From JAUREX01 sp044356825 (GTDB lineage: Bacteria > Pseudomonadota > Alphaproteobacteria > Rhodobacterales > Rhodobacteraceae): 10,326 nucleotides of DNA. The stretch is from positions 1 through 10,326 of the forward strand of contig JBIKVM010000099.1 of assembly GCA_044356825.1 (NCBI GenBank), written 5' to 3'. The notes beneath the pieces are model-generated. The model was not told the origin of the DNA. It saw only the letters and a program-made list of their open reading frames with translations, and did no database searches. The translations under genes were made by a program, and so were the position numbers. Shown piece by piece: positions 1 to 6,743 of the stretch (position 1 is its first letter; each line of letters opens with the position of its first letter).

Positions 1-540
1 CTGCGACCAGAAGTTGACCGCATAGCGCGACAGGAGCGCGAAGACCGACCCCACGAGGCAGAGCACCGCCGTCAGGTCCGCCGCCGTGTCGGGGTTCTCG
101 ATCGCCTGCCAGAGCGCGACATAGCCGGAATAGAACAGGAGCAGGATCAGGAACGAGGTCAGCCGCGGATCCCACGCCCACCAGGTGCCCCAGATCGGCT
201 GGCCCCAGAGCGCGCCGGTCACGATCGCGACCAGGGTGAAGACGAGCCCCGCCGGCGCCGCCGCGCGGGCGGCCAGCGCGCTGACATGATGCCGCCGGAT
301 CAGCCAGATGAGCGAGGCGACCAGCATCATCACCCAGGCATTGATCGCCATCATCGCCGCCGGCACATGCAGATACATGATCTTGACGCTGCTGCCCTGC
401 CGGTAATCCTCGGGCGTGAAGAAGAACCCCCAGCCCACCCCGACCGCTGTCAGCCCCGCCGCGAGCAGCACGACAAGCGGCAAGAGCCACCCGCTGATGG
501 CCATGAAGCGCTTCGGATTGGCGTATTCCCAGACTGACAT
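1..540 (-). CDS. ccmC: Haem exporter/haem-handling protein CcmC, 3' end missing
   Basis: CcmC is an inner-membrane protein of System I cytochrome c maturation. It presents haem at the periplasmic face for attachment to the chaperone CcmE. Translating 540 down to 1 gives 180 residues with no stop, so the C-terminal quarter or so lies outside the window. It begins MSVWEYANPKRF, typical of alphaproteobacterial CcmC. The family's tryptophan-rich haem-binding signature is present as WGTWWAWDPRLTS (residues 117-129). One of the two conserved haem-ligand histidines is H58 in KIMYLHVPAA; the second should fall just past the window edge after VNFWSQ. Hydrophobic segments lie near residues 16-36, 58-80, 92-112 and 128-145. 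The gene follows ccmB with 53 nt between them, so the two are probably co-transcribed. The start codon is preceded by AGG triplets. ccmD and ccmG would be expected beyond position 1. Identification is secure. Confidence 0.96.
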   Translation of the reverse strand, partial: MSVWEYANPKRFMAISGWLLPLVVLLAAGLTAVGVGWGFFFTPEDYRQGSSVKIMYLHVPAAMMAINAWVMMLVASLIWLIRRHHVSALAARAAAPAGLVFTLVAIVTGALWGQPIWGTWWAWDPRLTSFLILLLFYSGYVALWQAIENPDTAADLTAVLCLVGSVFALLSRYAVNFWSQ

Positions 541-593
541 GCGCCTGACCTAGCGGTTTTTCCTGCCCCCCTCAACACCCCGGCGGGGCACGA

Positions 594-1250
594 TCACCTG
601 AGGTTGATGCGCAAGGCCGCCGCCGCGGCAAAGGGCAGGATCGCCACCGCCCCCGCGCTGATCGCCCCCCCGAGCAGGAGCGGCGTCGCGGGGTCGAGGC
701 CCCCGGCCGCGCGCCGCACCACCTCGGCCCCGAAGACGAGGCTCGGGACATAGAGCGGCAGCACGAGGAGCGACAAGAGCAGCCCCCCCCGCCGCACCCC
801 GACCGTCAGCGCCGCCCCGAACGCCCCGATCACCGACAGCGCGGGCGTCCCGACCATCAGCGAGGCCACGAGCCAGGGCTGCGCCGCCATCGGCAGGTTC
901 AGCATGAGCCCGAGCACCGGCGCGAGCGCCACGAGCGGCAGCCCCGTCGTCAGCCAATGCGCGAGCGCCTTCACGATCACCACCCCCTCGAGCGGCAGCG
1001 GCGCGGTCGCGAGCAGATCGAGCGCCCCGTCCTCGGCATCGAGCGCGAAGATCCGGTCGAGCGAAAGCAGGCACGCGAGCAGCGCCCCGACCCACAGTAC
1101 CCCCGGCGCGATCCGCCCCAGCGTCGGCCCGTCCGGCCCGACCCCGAGCGGCACGAGCACGCACAGGATGAAGAAGAACCCGAGCGCCAGCCCGAACCCC
1201 CCGCCCGAACGCAGCGCAAGCCGCAGATCCCGCCGCAGGAGCGCGATCAT
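594..1250 (-). CDS. ccmB: Haem exporter protein CcmB (ABC transporter permease)
   Basis: CcmB is the membrane subunit of the CcmAB ABC transporter, which uses ATP to free holo-CcmE during cytochrome c maturation. The protein is 218 residues, close to the roughly 220 usual for the family. It is very hydrophobic, with about six membrane segments (near residues 19-39, 46-66, 97-117, 128-150, 155-176 and 190-212). The cytoplasmic loop around residues 68-82 (FALDAEDGALDLL) matches the conserved acidic CcmB loop. The start was chosen at 1250 (MIALLRRDLR) because it overlaps the ccmA stop as ATGA (1247-1250), a translational-coupling arrangement, and gives the family-like N-terminus. The frame stays open upstream to 1889, but only as an out-of-frame shadow of ccmA. 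An eight-G run on the coding strand (783-790) encodes part of the RRGG turn at residues 153-156. Confidence 0.95.
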   Translation of the reverse strand: MIALLRRDLRLALRSGGGFGLALGFFFILCVLVPLGVGPDGPTLGRIAPGVLWVGALLACLLSLDRIFALDAEDGALDLLATAPLPLEGVVIVKALAHWLTTGLPLVALAPVLGLMLNLPMAAQPWLVASLMVGTPALSVIGAFGAALTVGVRRGGLLLSLLVLPLYVPSLVFGAEVVRRAAGGLDPATPLLLGGAISAGAVAILPFAAAAALRINLR

Positions 1251-1876
1251 CCCAGCGCCTCGTCGAAGGCCCCGCGCGGGGCCTGCCCCGGCCGCGCCGC
1301 GTGCGCACCAAGGTCGATCACCCGCGCCCCCGCCGGCCCCGCCGCGACATGGGTCGCGATGATGGCGGCCCCGCCCGCCGCCAGATGCCGCGCGATCACC
1401 CCCTCGAGCGTCCCGACCGCCGCCGCATCGAGCGAGACCGTCGGCTCGTCGAGCAGCCAGACCGGCCGCGGATCGACCAGAAGCCGCGCGAGCCCGAGCC
1501 TGCGCCGCTGCCCGGCCGAAAGCCAGCCGGCGGGCCGCTCGCGCAACCCCTGCAGGCCGAAGGCGCCGATCGCCCCCTCGACCGCGCCCGCCCGGGCGCC
1601 CAGCACCTCGGCCCAGAAGCCGAGGTTCTCGGCCACGCTCAGCGCCGATTTCACCCCGTCGGCGTGGCCGGCATAGACGGCCTGCGCCGCCATCCCGCCC
1701 GCATCGCCCGCCGTCGGCGGCTGCAACCCCGCGAGCGTGCGCAAGAGCGTCGTCTTGCCCGATCCGTTCGGCCCGCGCAGGATGATGGCCTCGCCGGCCG
1801 CCAGATCGAACGAGAGATGCCCGATCACCGCGCGGCCGCCGCGCGCGCATCCCAGATCGCGAACCCGGATCTCCAT
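1247..1876 (-). CDS. ccmA: Haem exporter ATP-binding protein CcmA
   Basis: CcmA is the cytoplasmic ATPase of the CcmAB(C) complex in System I cytochrome c biogenesis. The 209-residue protein is a single ABC domain of normal length for CcmA. Walker A is GPNGSGKT (35-42). The Q-loop region is in the CcmA-typical form GHADGVKSALSVAENL (70-85). The signature is LSAGQ (119-123), Walker B is VWLLDEP (139-145) with catalytic E144, the D-loop is SLD (148-150) and the switch histidine is H176 in ATHV. All catalytic elements look intact. The start at 1876 is supported by GGAGGG ending three bases upstream and by the MEIRVRDLGCARGGR beginning. The stop overlaps the ccmB start by four bases. It is the first gene of the ccm operon. 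Only 58 bp separate it from the tRNA-Thr upstream, and no AT-rich -10 element is visible in that gap. Confidence 0.96.
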   Translation of the reverse strand: MEIRVRDLGCARGGRAVIGHLSFDLAAGEAIILRGPNGSGKTTLLRTLAGLQPPTAGDAGGMAAQAVYAGHADGVKSALSVAENLGFWAEVLGARAGAVEGAIGAFGLQGLRERPAGWLSAGQRRRLGLARLLVDPRPVWLLDEPTVSLDAAAVGTLEGVIARHLAAGGAAIIATHVAAGPAGARVIDLGAHAARPGQAPRGAFDEALG

Positions 1877-1900
1877 GCGCCCTCCGCACCCCGCGCGGTT

Positions 1901-1928
1901 CCCGGGGGCCGCTGCCGCAGGCCCCGGG
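1901..1928 (-). terminator. GC-rich hairpin between tRNA-Thr and ccmA
   Basis: An inverted repeat has arms CCCGGGGGCC (1901-1910) and GGCCCCGGG (1920-1928), with a 9-nt loop and one bulged base. It lies 7 nt beyond the CCA end of tRNA-Thr and 24 nt before ccmA. No T-run follows on the minus strand, so it is not a canonical intrinsic terminator. In GC-rich genomes such hairpins can still end transcription, or they can protect or position the tRNA 3' end for processing. The function is inferred from position only. Confidence 0.4.
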
Positions 1929-1934
1929 CGGATC

Positions 1935-2009
<75 letters not shown>

Positions 2010-2032
2010 GCGCCGGGCGCGGTGGCACGCCC

Positions 2033-2060
2033 TCTATACCATGCCCCGCCCCCTGCCAAG
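2033..2060 (-). promoter_or_regulatory. Probable promoter of tRNA-Thr
   Basis: On the minus strand, CTTGGC (2060-2055), then 16 nt, then TATAGA (2038-2033) resembles the alphaproteobacterial housekeeping pattern (CTTGAC and an AT-rich -10). Transcription would begin near 2026, leaving a leader of about 17 nt before the tRNA 5' end at 2009. It sits in the 68-bp gap between the LamG-type gene and the tRNA. This is judged by eye from the hexamers and position; no start-site evidence is available. Confidence 0.5.
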
Positions 2061-2077
2061 GGGGGCCGCGCACCCCG

Positions 2078-3457
2078 TCAGGGCGGCGCGGCCTTCCACG
2101 GGTGGTCGGCCGGCAGGTTGCCTTGGAGGCCCCATTTGTGCGCGAGGTAGCCCTCGATGCGCTCGCGTTCGGGGGCCGCGAGGGCGGTCGGCAGGATGAT
2201 GGCTTCGGCGATGGAACCCACGAGCCGATTATTTGGATAATTCGCCCACTGTCCGAGATGCAGCGGTCCAGCCGCAATGTTCGGCGTGTTGGTCGAATGT
2301 CCCGTGGTGGCGATGTTCGCCCCGTCGCGATAGGCCGCGCTCGTCGCATGAATGGCGCCGGGCGTCTTGACGTAAGCTGTCACGACCGGAGCGTCGAGCG
2401 CCGCGGACGATGTCCGGAACGTGTTGGCCCCGGCATATCCAAATCCGACGATGCCGCCGGTGCCTTCCTCAAGGAAACCGAATGCGATGAGGGAACCCCA
2501 GACATTTCCCCAGCCAAGGACGGATCCGTTTCCCTCTCTCGTCTTTTGATGGACGAAGAAGACCGAGAATTCCGGGTTTCCCGTGATCGGGAAATTGCCC
2601 GTCGTGGCAAGGACGTCGTCTCCGTCGAAGGCAACGACTGCCCTCCCGCTGGCCCAGAGCGCGCGGGCAGGCCGGCTTGCCGCCAGCGCCTGCCCGACAT
2701 GCCGCCCGTTCCCGGACTTGTCGCGCCACTCGCTGACGGCGGAGCCCTCGAGCGTTAGGGTCGCGGCGTCGCTCGCATCGAGCCAGAGCGCCAGCGCAGG
2801 CCCGAGGTCGGCGGGGGTCCATCTGGAATTCTTCGCCACCGTCGCCGTCCGCGCCGCGCCAGTTCCGGCGGGGGTGGTGAGGGTGACGGTGAGGGTCAGC
2901 GTGCCGTCGGCGAGTGCCGAGAGGTCGAGGCCCGTGACGGGGTGGGGGCTCGCGGCGATGGTGCCGGAGCCGGAGAGGGTGCCGCCGCCGTCGCTGGTGA
3001 TCTGCCAGACGAAGGTGGCGCCGGGGGGCGGCTTGGTGATCTGGAAGGCGGCGGCGCTCGCGTTGGCCGAGGTGACCGGGTCGGTCGTCCACGCCGCGCG
3101 ATAGGTCTGGACCTTCACCCCCGAGAGGTTGGGGGGCGTGAAGGTGAGCGTCAGGGGGTTCCCGGCGGCATCCCGGATCGCCCCGCCCGCGAGGTCGATC
3201 TCGCCCGCCGCGACGATCCCCGAGGGCGCGAAATCCCCCGCGACCACGTCATAGGCGAACTCCAGAACCTGCGTCCCCGACCCGCCGCGATAGGTCGCGG
3301 CCCGGCTCTCGCCCCCGCCAAAATCGAGCCAGACGCGCGGCACGCCGCCGGAGGTGTCCACCACCACCGGCTTCGAGGTGCCGATCGAGAACCCCAGCGG
3401 CTTCGCCCCGGCGATGGCCGGCAAAAGCAGGAGGACGGCAAGGAGAAAGGCGCGCAT
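2078..3457 (-). CDS. Secreted Ig-like and LamG/concanavalin-like domain protein, unknown function
   Basis: This predicted exported protein has 459 residues. Residues 1-18 (MRAFLLAVLLLLPAIAGA) form a Sec signal peptide. Residues about 26-116 resemble the Ig-like repeat of bacterial surface proteins (VDTSGGVPRVWLDFGGG, then an ATYRGGSGTQVLEFAY stretch, then GGAIRDAAGNPLTLTF). Residues about 125-210 look like a second beta-sandwich domain with a PPGATFVWQI start. Residues about 217-459 form a LamG/concanavalin A-like module: it opens ALALWLDASDAATLT, continues EWRDKSGNGRHV and AFDGDD, and closes with EGYLAHKWGLQGNLPADHPW, a very common ending for such domains. No membrane anchor, sortase or PEP-CTERM signal is seen. 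A role in surface or polysaccharide binding is an inference from the fold; no catalytic residues were recognised. The start at 3457 was chosen over the upstream ATG at 3499 because it begins the signal peptide and has AGG 9 nt upstream. The DNA for residues about 273-412 is less GC-rich than the rest of the gene. It follows rarD by 45 nt. Confidence 0.8.
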   Translation of the reverse strand: MRAFLLAVLLLLPAIAGAKPLGFSIGTSKPVVVDTSGGVPRVWLDFGGGESRAATYRGGSGTQVLEFAYDVVAGDFAPSGIVAAGEIDLAGGAIRDAAGNPLTLTFTPPNLSGVKVQTYRAAWTTDPVTSANASAAAFQITKPPPGATFVWQITSDGGGTLSGSGTIAASPHPVTGLDLSALADGTLTLTVTLTTPAGTGAARTATVAKNSRWTPADLGPALALWLDASDAATLTLEGSAVSEWRDKSGNGRHVGQALAASRPARALWASGRAVVAFDGDDVLATTGNFPITGNPEFSVFFVHQKTREGNGSVLGWGNVWGSLIAFGFLEEGTGGIVGFGYAGANTFRTSSAALDAPVVTAYVKTPGAIHATSAAYRDGANIATTGHSTNTPNIAAGPLHLGQWANYPNNRLVGSIAEAIILPTALAAPERERIEGYLAHKWGLQGNLPADHPWKAAPP

Positions 3458-3484
3458 GGCGGGGCACCTGCAAAGGGGACGCCC

Positions 3485-3504
3485 AACCCTCGCACCCAAG
3501 GGTT
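3485..3504 (-). other. Small inverted repeat at the rarD stop codon
   Basis: The arms AACCCT (3485-3490) and AGGGTT (3499-3504) with an 8-nt loop overlap the rarD TAA stop and lie 28 nt before the LamG-type gene start. No T-run follows. It could be a weak terminator or a chance repeat. Because only 45 nt separate the two genes, it decides whether they are co-transcribed. Confidence 0.25.
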
Positions 3505-4393
3505 AAGGCGGGGTGAAGCCCCCCCGGGCGCGCCAGAGCGAGGCGGAATAGAGGCTGAGCGCAAGCCAGATGAGGGTGAAGGCGATGCGGCGGGGGGTGT
3601 CGAACACCTCGCCGAACCAGAAGATCGCGGTGATGAGGATCATCGTGGGCGCGATGTATTGCAAGATCGCGATGGTCGACAGGCGCAGGAGCTTCGCGCC
3701 GTTGCCATAGAGGATGAGGGGGATCGCCGTCACCGGCCCGAGACCCGCGAGCAGCCACGCCTCGCCGGCCAGGAGATGCCCCCGCCCCGTCCCCTCGAAC
3801 CAGAAGAGCGCGACCAGCGCGAAGGGCGCAAGCAGCAGCACCTCGAGCAGGAAGCCCTGGTTGGGCCCGATCGGCAGGCGCTTCTTGAAATAGGCATAGG
3901 CGCCCCAGGTCAGCGTCATCGCCAGCGCCGCGACCGGCATCTGGCCCGAGGCGACGGTCAGGACCGCGACCCCGAGCCCCGCGAGGCCGACCGCGACGCG
4001 CTGGAGCGTCGCCAGACGCTCGCCCAGCAGGAGCGACCCGAGCAGGATGCTGAACAGCGGGTTGATGTAATACCCCAGCGCCGCGTCGAGCGCGCGCCCC
4101 GAGGTGACGGCCCAGACATAGATGCCCCAGTTGGCCGCCACGAGCACCGCCGTCACCGCCGCCATCCCGAGCATCCGCGGCGTGCGCAGCGCGCGGGCAA
4201 GATCGGCCGTCCGCCCCGTCGCGATCAGCACCGCCGCCGCGACCGGGATCGACCACAGGATGCGGTGGGCGATGATCTCGGACGGGCTGACATGCGCGAT
4301 CATCGAGAGATAGAGCGGCATGAAGCCCCAGAGCACATAGGCCGAGACCGCGAAGGCAAGGCCCCGGGGGCTGTCGTCGGGCTGTGGGGTCAT
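3503..4393 (-). CDS. rarD: EamA-family transporter RarD
   Basis: This 296-residue inner-membrane protein belongs to the drug/metabolite transporter superfamily, RarD subfamily ('chloramphenicol-sensitive protein RarD'). The natural substrate of RarD proteins is not firmly known. About ten hydrophobic helices are visible across residues 11-288. RarD-typical stretches are AHRILWSIP (42-50), NWGIYVWAV (88-96), ALGYYINPL (105-113) and LQYIAPT (244-250). The last two are hallmark sequences that separate RarD from other EamA proteins. The length is normal (about 290-300). The start at 4393 has GAGG about 5 nt upstream and gives MTPQPDDSPRGLAFAVSAYVLWG, with the first helix placed as in the family. 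A promoter-like element lies at 4426-4454. The gene is probably transcribed on its own or together with the LamG-type gene downstream. Confidence 0.93.
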   Translation of the reverse strand: MTPQPDDSPRGLAFAVSAYVLWGFMPLYLSMIAHVSPSEIIAHRILWSIPVAAAVLIATGRTADLARALRTPRMLGMAAVTAVLVAANWGIYVWAVTSGRALDAALGYYINPLFSILLGSLLLGERLATLQRVAVGLAGLGVAVLTVASGQMPVAALAMTLTWGAYAYFKKRLPIGPNQGFLLEVLLLAPFALVALFWFEGTGRGHLLAGEAWLLAGLGPVTAIPLILYGNGAKLLRLSTIAILQYIAPTMILITAIFWFGEVFDTPRRIAFTLIWLALSLYSASLWRARGGFTPP

Positions 4394-4425
4394 GGCGGCC
4401 TCGGGGCCGTCCCGGCCCGTGAGGG

Positions 4426-4454
4426 GCTATAGGCGGTCCTGCGTCCGGGGGCAA
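4426..4454 (-). promoter_or_regulatory. Possible rarD promoter
   Basis: On the minus strand, TTGCCC (4454-4449) and TATAGC (4431-4426) are separated by 17 nt. This puts a start site near 4419 and a leader of about 26 nt before the rarD ATG. The -35 hexamer overlaps the hairpin that follows the upstream gene. It is supported by hexamer match and spacing only. Confidence 0.4.
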
Positions 4455-4463
4455 CGCGCCCCC
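4447..4463 (-). terminator. Hairpin immediately after the phosphonate hydrolase-like gene
   Basis: A perfect 6-bp GC stem, GGGGGC (4447-4452) and GCCCCC (4458-4463), encloses a 5-nt loop and starts directly after the TGA stop at 4464-4466. This is where a terminator for the upstream gene would be expected. No U-tract follows on the minus strand, so if it terminates transcription it does so without the canonical tail. Confidence 0.4.
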
Positions 4464-5969
4464 TCAGGCGCCGAAGCTCAGATGCGTGAGGCGCCGGTCG
4501 CGCCGCCGCATCATCCGCCCCATGATCCGGCCGAGCAGCGCCGCGCGCACCGGCGCGTGGGCCGGATCGGCGCCGAGGTCGCGCGTCTCGTGCGGGTCGG
4601 CGGCGCGATCGAACAGCATCGGCGCGACGGGGCCCGCGAAATGGACATAGCTCCAGCGCGCGTCGCGCCAGATGGCGGCGCCGGCCTGATCCGGGTGCAG
4701 GCCGAGGGCGGCCTGGATCGGGGTCGGCCGGGTGGGGTGGCCGAAGTCGATCTCGGCCAGAACCCCCTCGCGCCAGCCCGCGGGCACCGCCCCGCCGGCA
4801 AGCAGCGGCAGGAGCGAGACGCCATCCATCGCGGGCGGCGCCGACCGCCCGATCCAGTCGAGGATCGTGGGCGCGAGATCGACCGACTCGGTCGGGGCGG
4901 CGATGCGCTGCCCCCCCGGCATCCCCGGCGCGCGGACATAGAGGGGCACGCGCAGCGCGGGCTCAAAGGGCACGATCTTGCCCCACATGCCCTTTTCGCC
5001 CAGCATCTCGCCATGGTCGGCGGTGACGATGACCAGCGTCCGCCCCGCCTGCCCCGTCGCCTCGAGCCAGTCGAGCACGCGGCCGAGGTGATGGTCGACC
5101 TCGGCCACGAGACCGAGATAGACGGCGCGCAACTCCGCCACCGTCGCGGGCGGCAGGGCCGCGCAATCGCCGTCGAACCCCCAGAAGAGGCCCGCGTTCG
5201 ACGGCGCCGAAAACCACGCCCGCACCAGCGGATGGTCGGGCCGCCCGAGGTCGGGCGCGGGCAGGCCGGCGGGATCGACGAGGGTGTTCCACGGCGCCGG
5301 CGCGACGAGCGGCGGGTGCGGCCGGATATAGGCGAGATGGGCAAACCACGGCGCACCGCGCCGGATGTCGAGGGCGGCGAGGGTGCGGTCGGTCAGATAG
5401 GCGGTATCGCTGTCGGCGGCGGCGTAGATCGCGGGGTCCGAGGGGCGGGGCGGCCGTCCGGGCGGGGCGACGGGGCGATAGATGGCAGGCACGGGCGCCC
5501 GGTCCTCGGGGTCGACCGGGTGGCCGCGCGCGCGCAGATGGGCAGGCCATTCCCGCCCCGTCTCCATCCGCATCTCGACCAGCTCGCGAAACCCCGGCGC
5601 GACGCCCTCATAGCTGCGCAGGTCCGGGTCCTCGGGGTCGCGCCCTTCGGGGTCGGCGGCGATGTCGCTGTAGCCAAACAGCAGCGGCTCATACCCCGCC
5701 TTGCGCGCCTCGGTCGCCACCGTCGCGTGATGGCGCGCAAGCGGCGTGCCGTTGCGGATGGCGCGGTGGTTCATGGCGTAGAGGCCGGTCAACAGGCTCG
5801 CGCGCGCCGGGCCGCAGGGCACGGTGACGGTGTGGTGGAAATCGAACCGCGCGCCCGTGGCCGCCAGCCGATCAAGGTTCGGGGTCCGCGCGAAGGCGGC
5901 GAGCGGCCCGTCGAGCACCGCCGCCGAAAGCTGGTCGATGGTGACCAGCAGGACATTGCCGCGCGTCAT
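4464..5969 (-). CDS. Formylglycine-dependent phosphonate monoester hydrolase/sulfatase-like enzyme
   Basis: This 501-residue member of the alkaline phosphatase superfamily belongs to the type I sulfatase group. Residues 51-61 read PCGPARASLLT, with C52 in the CxPxR motif. That cysteine is oxidised to formylglycine by a generating enzyme not seen in this window. Metal-site residues visible are D12 and Q13 (VTIDQL), D318 and H319 (TADHGE), with H218 (IRPHPP) and K331 (MWGKI) as further active-site candidates. The overall pattern fits phosphonate monoester hydrolases/phosphodiesterases better than classical arylsulfatases: VPCGPARASLLTGLYAMNHRA, a GYSD stretch at 99-102, LAYIRPHPP, and a C-terminal YVHFA-(x)n-LFD-DPHE block ending near RRLTHL. 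Such enzymes hydrolyse phosphonate monoesters, phosphate diesters and sulfate esters promiscuously; the in-cell substrate is unknown. There is no signal peptide, so it is probably cytoplasmic. It follows the M48 protease by 12 nt with a purine-rich ribosome-binding stretch, so co-transcription is likely. Confidence 0.85.
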   Translation of the reverse strand: MTRGNVLLVTIDQLSAAVLDGPLAAFARTPNLDRLAATGARFDFHHTVTVPCGPARASLLTGLYAMNHRAIRNGTPLARHHATVATEARKAGYEPLLFGYSDIAADPEGRDPEDPDLRSYEGVAPGFRELVEMRMETGREWPAHLRARGHPVDPEDRAPVPAIYRPVAPPGRPPRPSDPAIYAAADSDTAYLTDRTLAALDIRRGAPWFAHLAYIRPHPPLVAPAPWNTLVDPAGLPAPDLGRPDHPLVRAWFSAPSNAGLFWGFDGDCAALPPATVAELRAVYLGLVAEVDHHLGRVLDWLEATGQAGRTLVIVTADHGEMLGEKGMWGKIVPFEPALRVPLYVRAPGMPGGQRIAAPTESVDLAPTILDWIGRSAPPAMDGVSLLPLLAGGAVPAGWREGVLAEIDFGHPTRPTPIQAALGLHPDQAGAAIWRDARWSYVHFAGPVAPMLFDRAADPHETRDLGADPAHAPVRAALLGRIMGRMMRRRDRRLTHLSFGA

Positions 5970-5981
5970 CCCCTTCCCCCT

Positions 5982-6692
5982 TCAGTCGCGCGGCAGCGAT
6001 CCCTGCCAGCGCGCCTCGAGCGCCTCGATCGCGGCGATGCGCTCGGCCGTGCGCGGGTGGCTCAGGAGCCACGCCGGCGCATCCGGCGCCCCCCCGCCCG
6101 TCAGCGCGCCGAGCTTGGCAAAGAGCGCCTTTTGCGGCGCCGTCCCGATCCCCGCCCGCGTGAGCAGCGCCGCCGCCCAGGCGTCCGCCTCGAACTCGTC
6201 CGCGCGCGAAAGCCGCGCGGCCAGCAGCGTTGTCACCAGCCGTGCCGCGGCGGCCGCCACGAACGGACCGATGACGGGGATCACCCGCCCGAAAAGCGCC
6301 GCGAGCGAGACGAAGAGCGCGTTCTGCCCGGTGAAGTCGATCATCCGCCGCCGCGTGTGCCCGAGCGCGACATGGCCCAGTTCGTGGGCAATCACGCTTG
6401 CCAGTTCGGCAGCTGTCACATCCCCCGCGCGATATCTGCGATAGAACCCGCGGGTCAGGAAGATGCGGCCATCGGGAGCGGCAAGGCCGTTCACCGGATC
6501 GACCTCGTAGATGTGGACAGGCACATGCGCGACCCCCAGCACCTCGGCCATGCGGTCGGTCATGACGCGCAGGAGCGGATCCACCAGCTCGGTCGAGTTG
6601 GCATCAAGCGTACGACGCGTGCGCCAGACCGAGAAATGATAGAGAACCACCGCATAGGCGATCGCGAGCAGAAAGGGAGAGAACTTGAGCAT
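5982..6692 (-). CDS. Membrane-anchored M48-family zinc metalloprotease
   Basis: The protein is 236 residues. An N-terminal membrane segment (residues about 4-20) is followed by a peptidase M48 domain. The zinc-binding HExxH is HELGHVALGH (103-112), with H103 and H107 as ligands and E104 catalytic. The likely third ligand is E167 in SRADEFEAD (163-171). The family's C-terminal SHPRTAERI is at about residues 200-215. A hydrophobic stretch at about 123-150 may be a second membrane or re-entrant segment, as in HtpX-like proteins. Members of M48 act in quality control of membrane or periplasmic proteins; the substrate here is unknown. It is shorter than HtpX (about 290) and lacks TPR repeats, so it is neither HtpX nor BepA. 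The ATG at 6692 is the only ATG or GTG between the in-frame upstream stop (6744-6746) and the protease domain. It has no Shine-Dalgarno; six C residues precede it, suggesting leaderless translation. Confidence 0.88.
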   Translation of the reverse strand: MLKFSPFLLAIAYAVVLYHFSVWRTRRTLDANSTELVDPLLRVMTDRMAEVLGVAHVPVHIYEVDPVNGLAAPDGRIFLTRGFYRRYRAGDVTAAELASVIAHELGHVALGHTRRRMIDFTGQNALFVSLAALFGRVIPVIGPFVAAAAARLVTTLLAARLSRADEFEADAWAAALLTRAGIGTAPQKALFAKLGALTGGGAPDAPAWLLSHPRTAERIAAIEALEARWQGSLPRD

Positions 6693-6732
6693 GGGGGGAA
6701 TATGGGGCGCGAGCGTCGCGCCGTCACCCCCC
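6693..6732 (-). other. Nested inverted repeats in the gap before the M48 protease
   Basis: An inner perfect stem, GGCGCGA (6706-6712) and TCGCGCC (6716-6722), has a 3-nt loop. An outer G6 (6693-6698) can pair with C6 (6727-6732). The structure could terminate transcription from the DUF882 gene upstream (stop at 6744), though no T-run follows. In read-through mRNA the C6 just before the M48 start codon would be base-paired. It overlaps the proposed promoter, so its role as DNA or RNA is open. Confidence 0.35.
6699..6727 (-). promoter_or_regulatory. Probable leaderless promoter of the M48 protease gene
   Basis: On the minus strand, GTGACG (6727-6722), 17 nt, then CATATT (6704-6699), then exactly six C bases before the ATG at 6692-6690. 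With a usual 6-7 nt from the -10 element to the start site, transcription would begin at or next to the A of the ATG. This agrees with the absence of any ribosome-binding sequence. Both hexamers match consensus only in part (-35 about 4 of 6). A 7-bp inverted repeat (6706-6712/6716-6722) fills the spacer. Confidence 0.45.
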
Positions 6733-6743
6733 GATGCGCGCGA

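Noticed and set aside
578..588. CCCC-GGC-GGGG inverted repeat in the ccmB-ccmC gap
   Set aside because: Only 4 bp of stem and no T-run; expected by chance in DNA of this composition.
1251..1889. N-terminal extension of CcmB to position 1889, which would make a 431-residue protein
   Set aside because: The extension lies out of frame over ccmA, is Arg/Gly/Ala-rich, and normal CcmB starts at 1250 in a classic ATGA overlap.
3458..3499. Earlier start (3499) for the LamG-type protein, adding 14 residues
   Set aside because: It would place a Cys/Arg-rich leader ahead of an otherwise ideal signal peptide, and the ATG at 3457 has its own upstream AGG.
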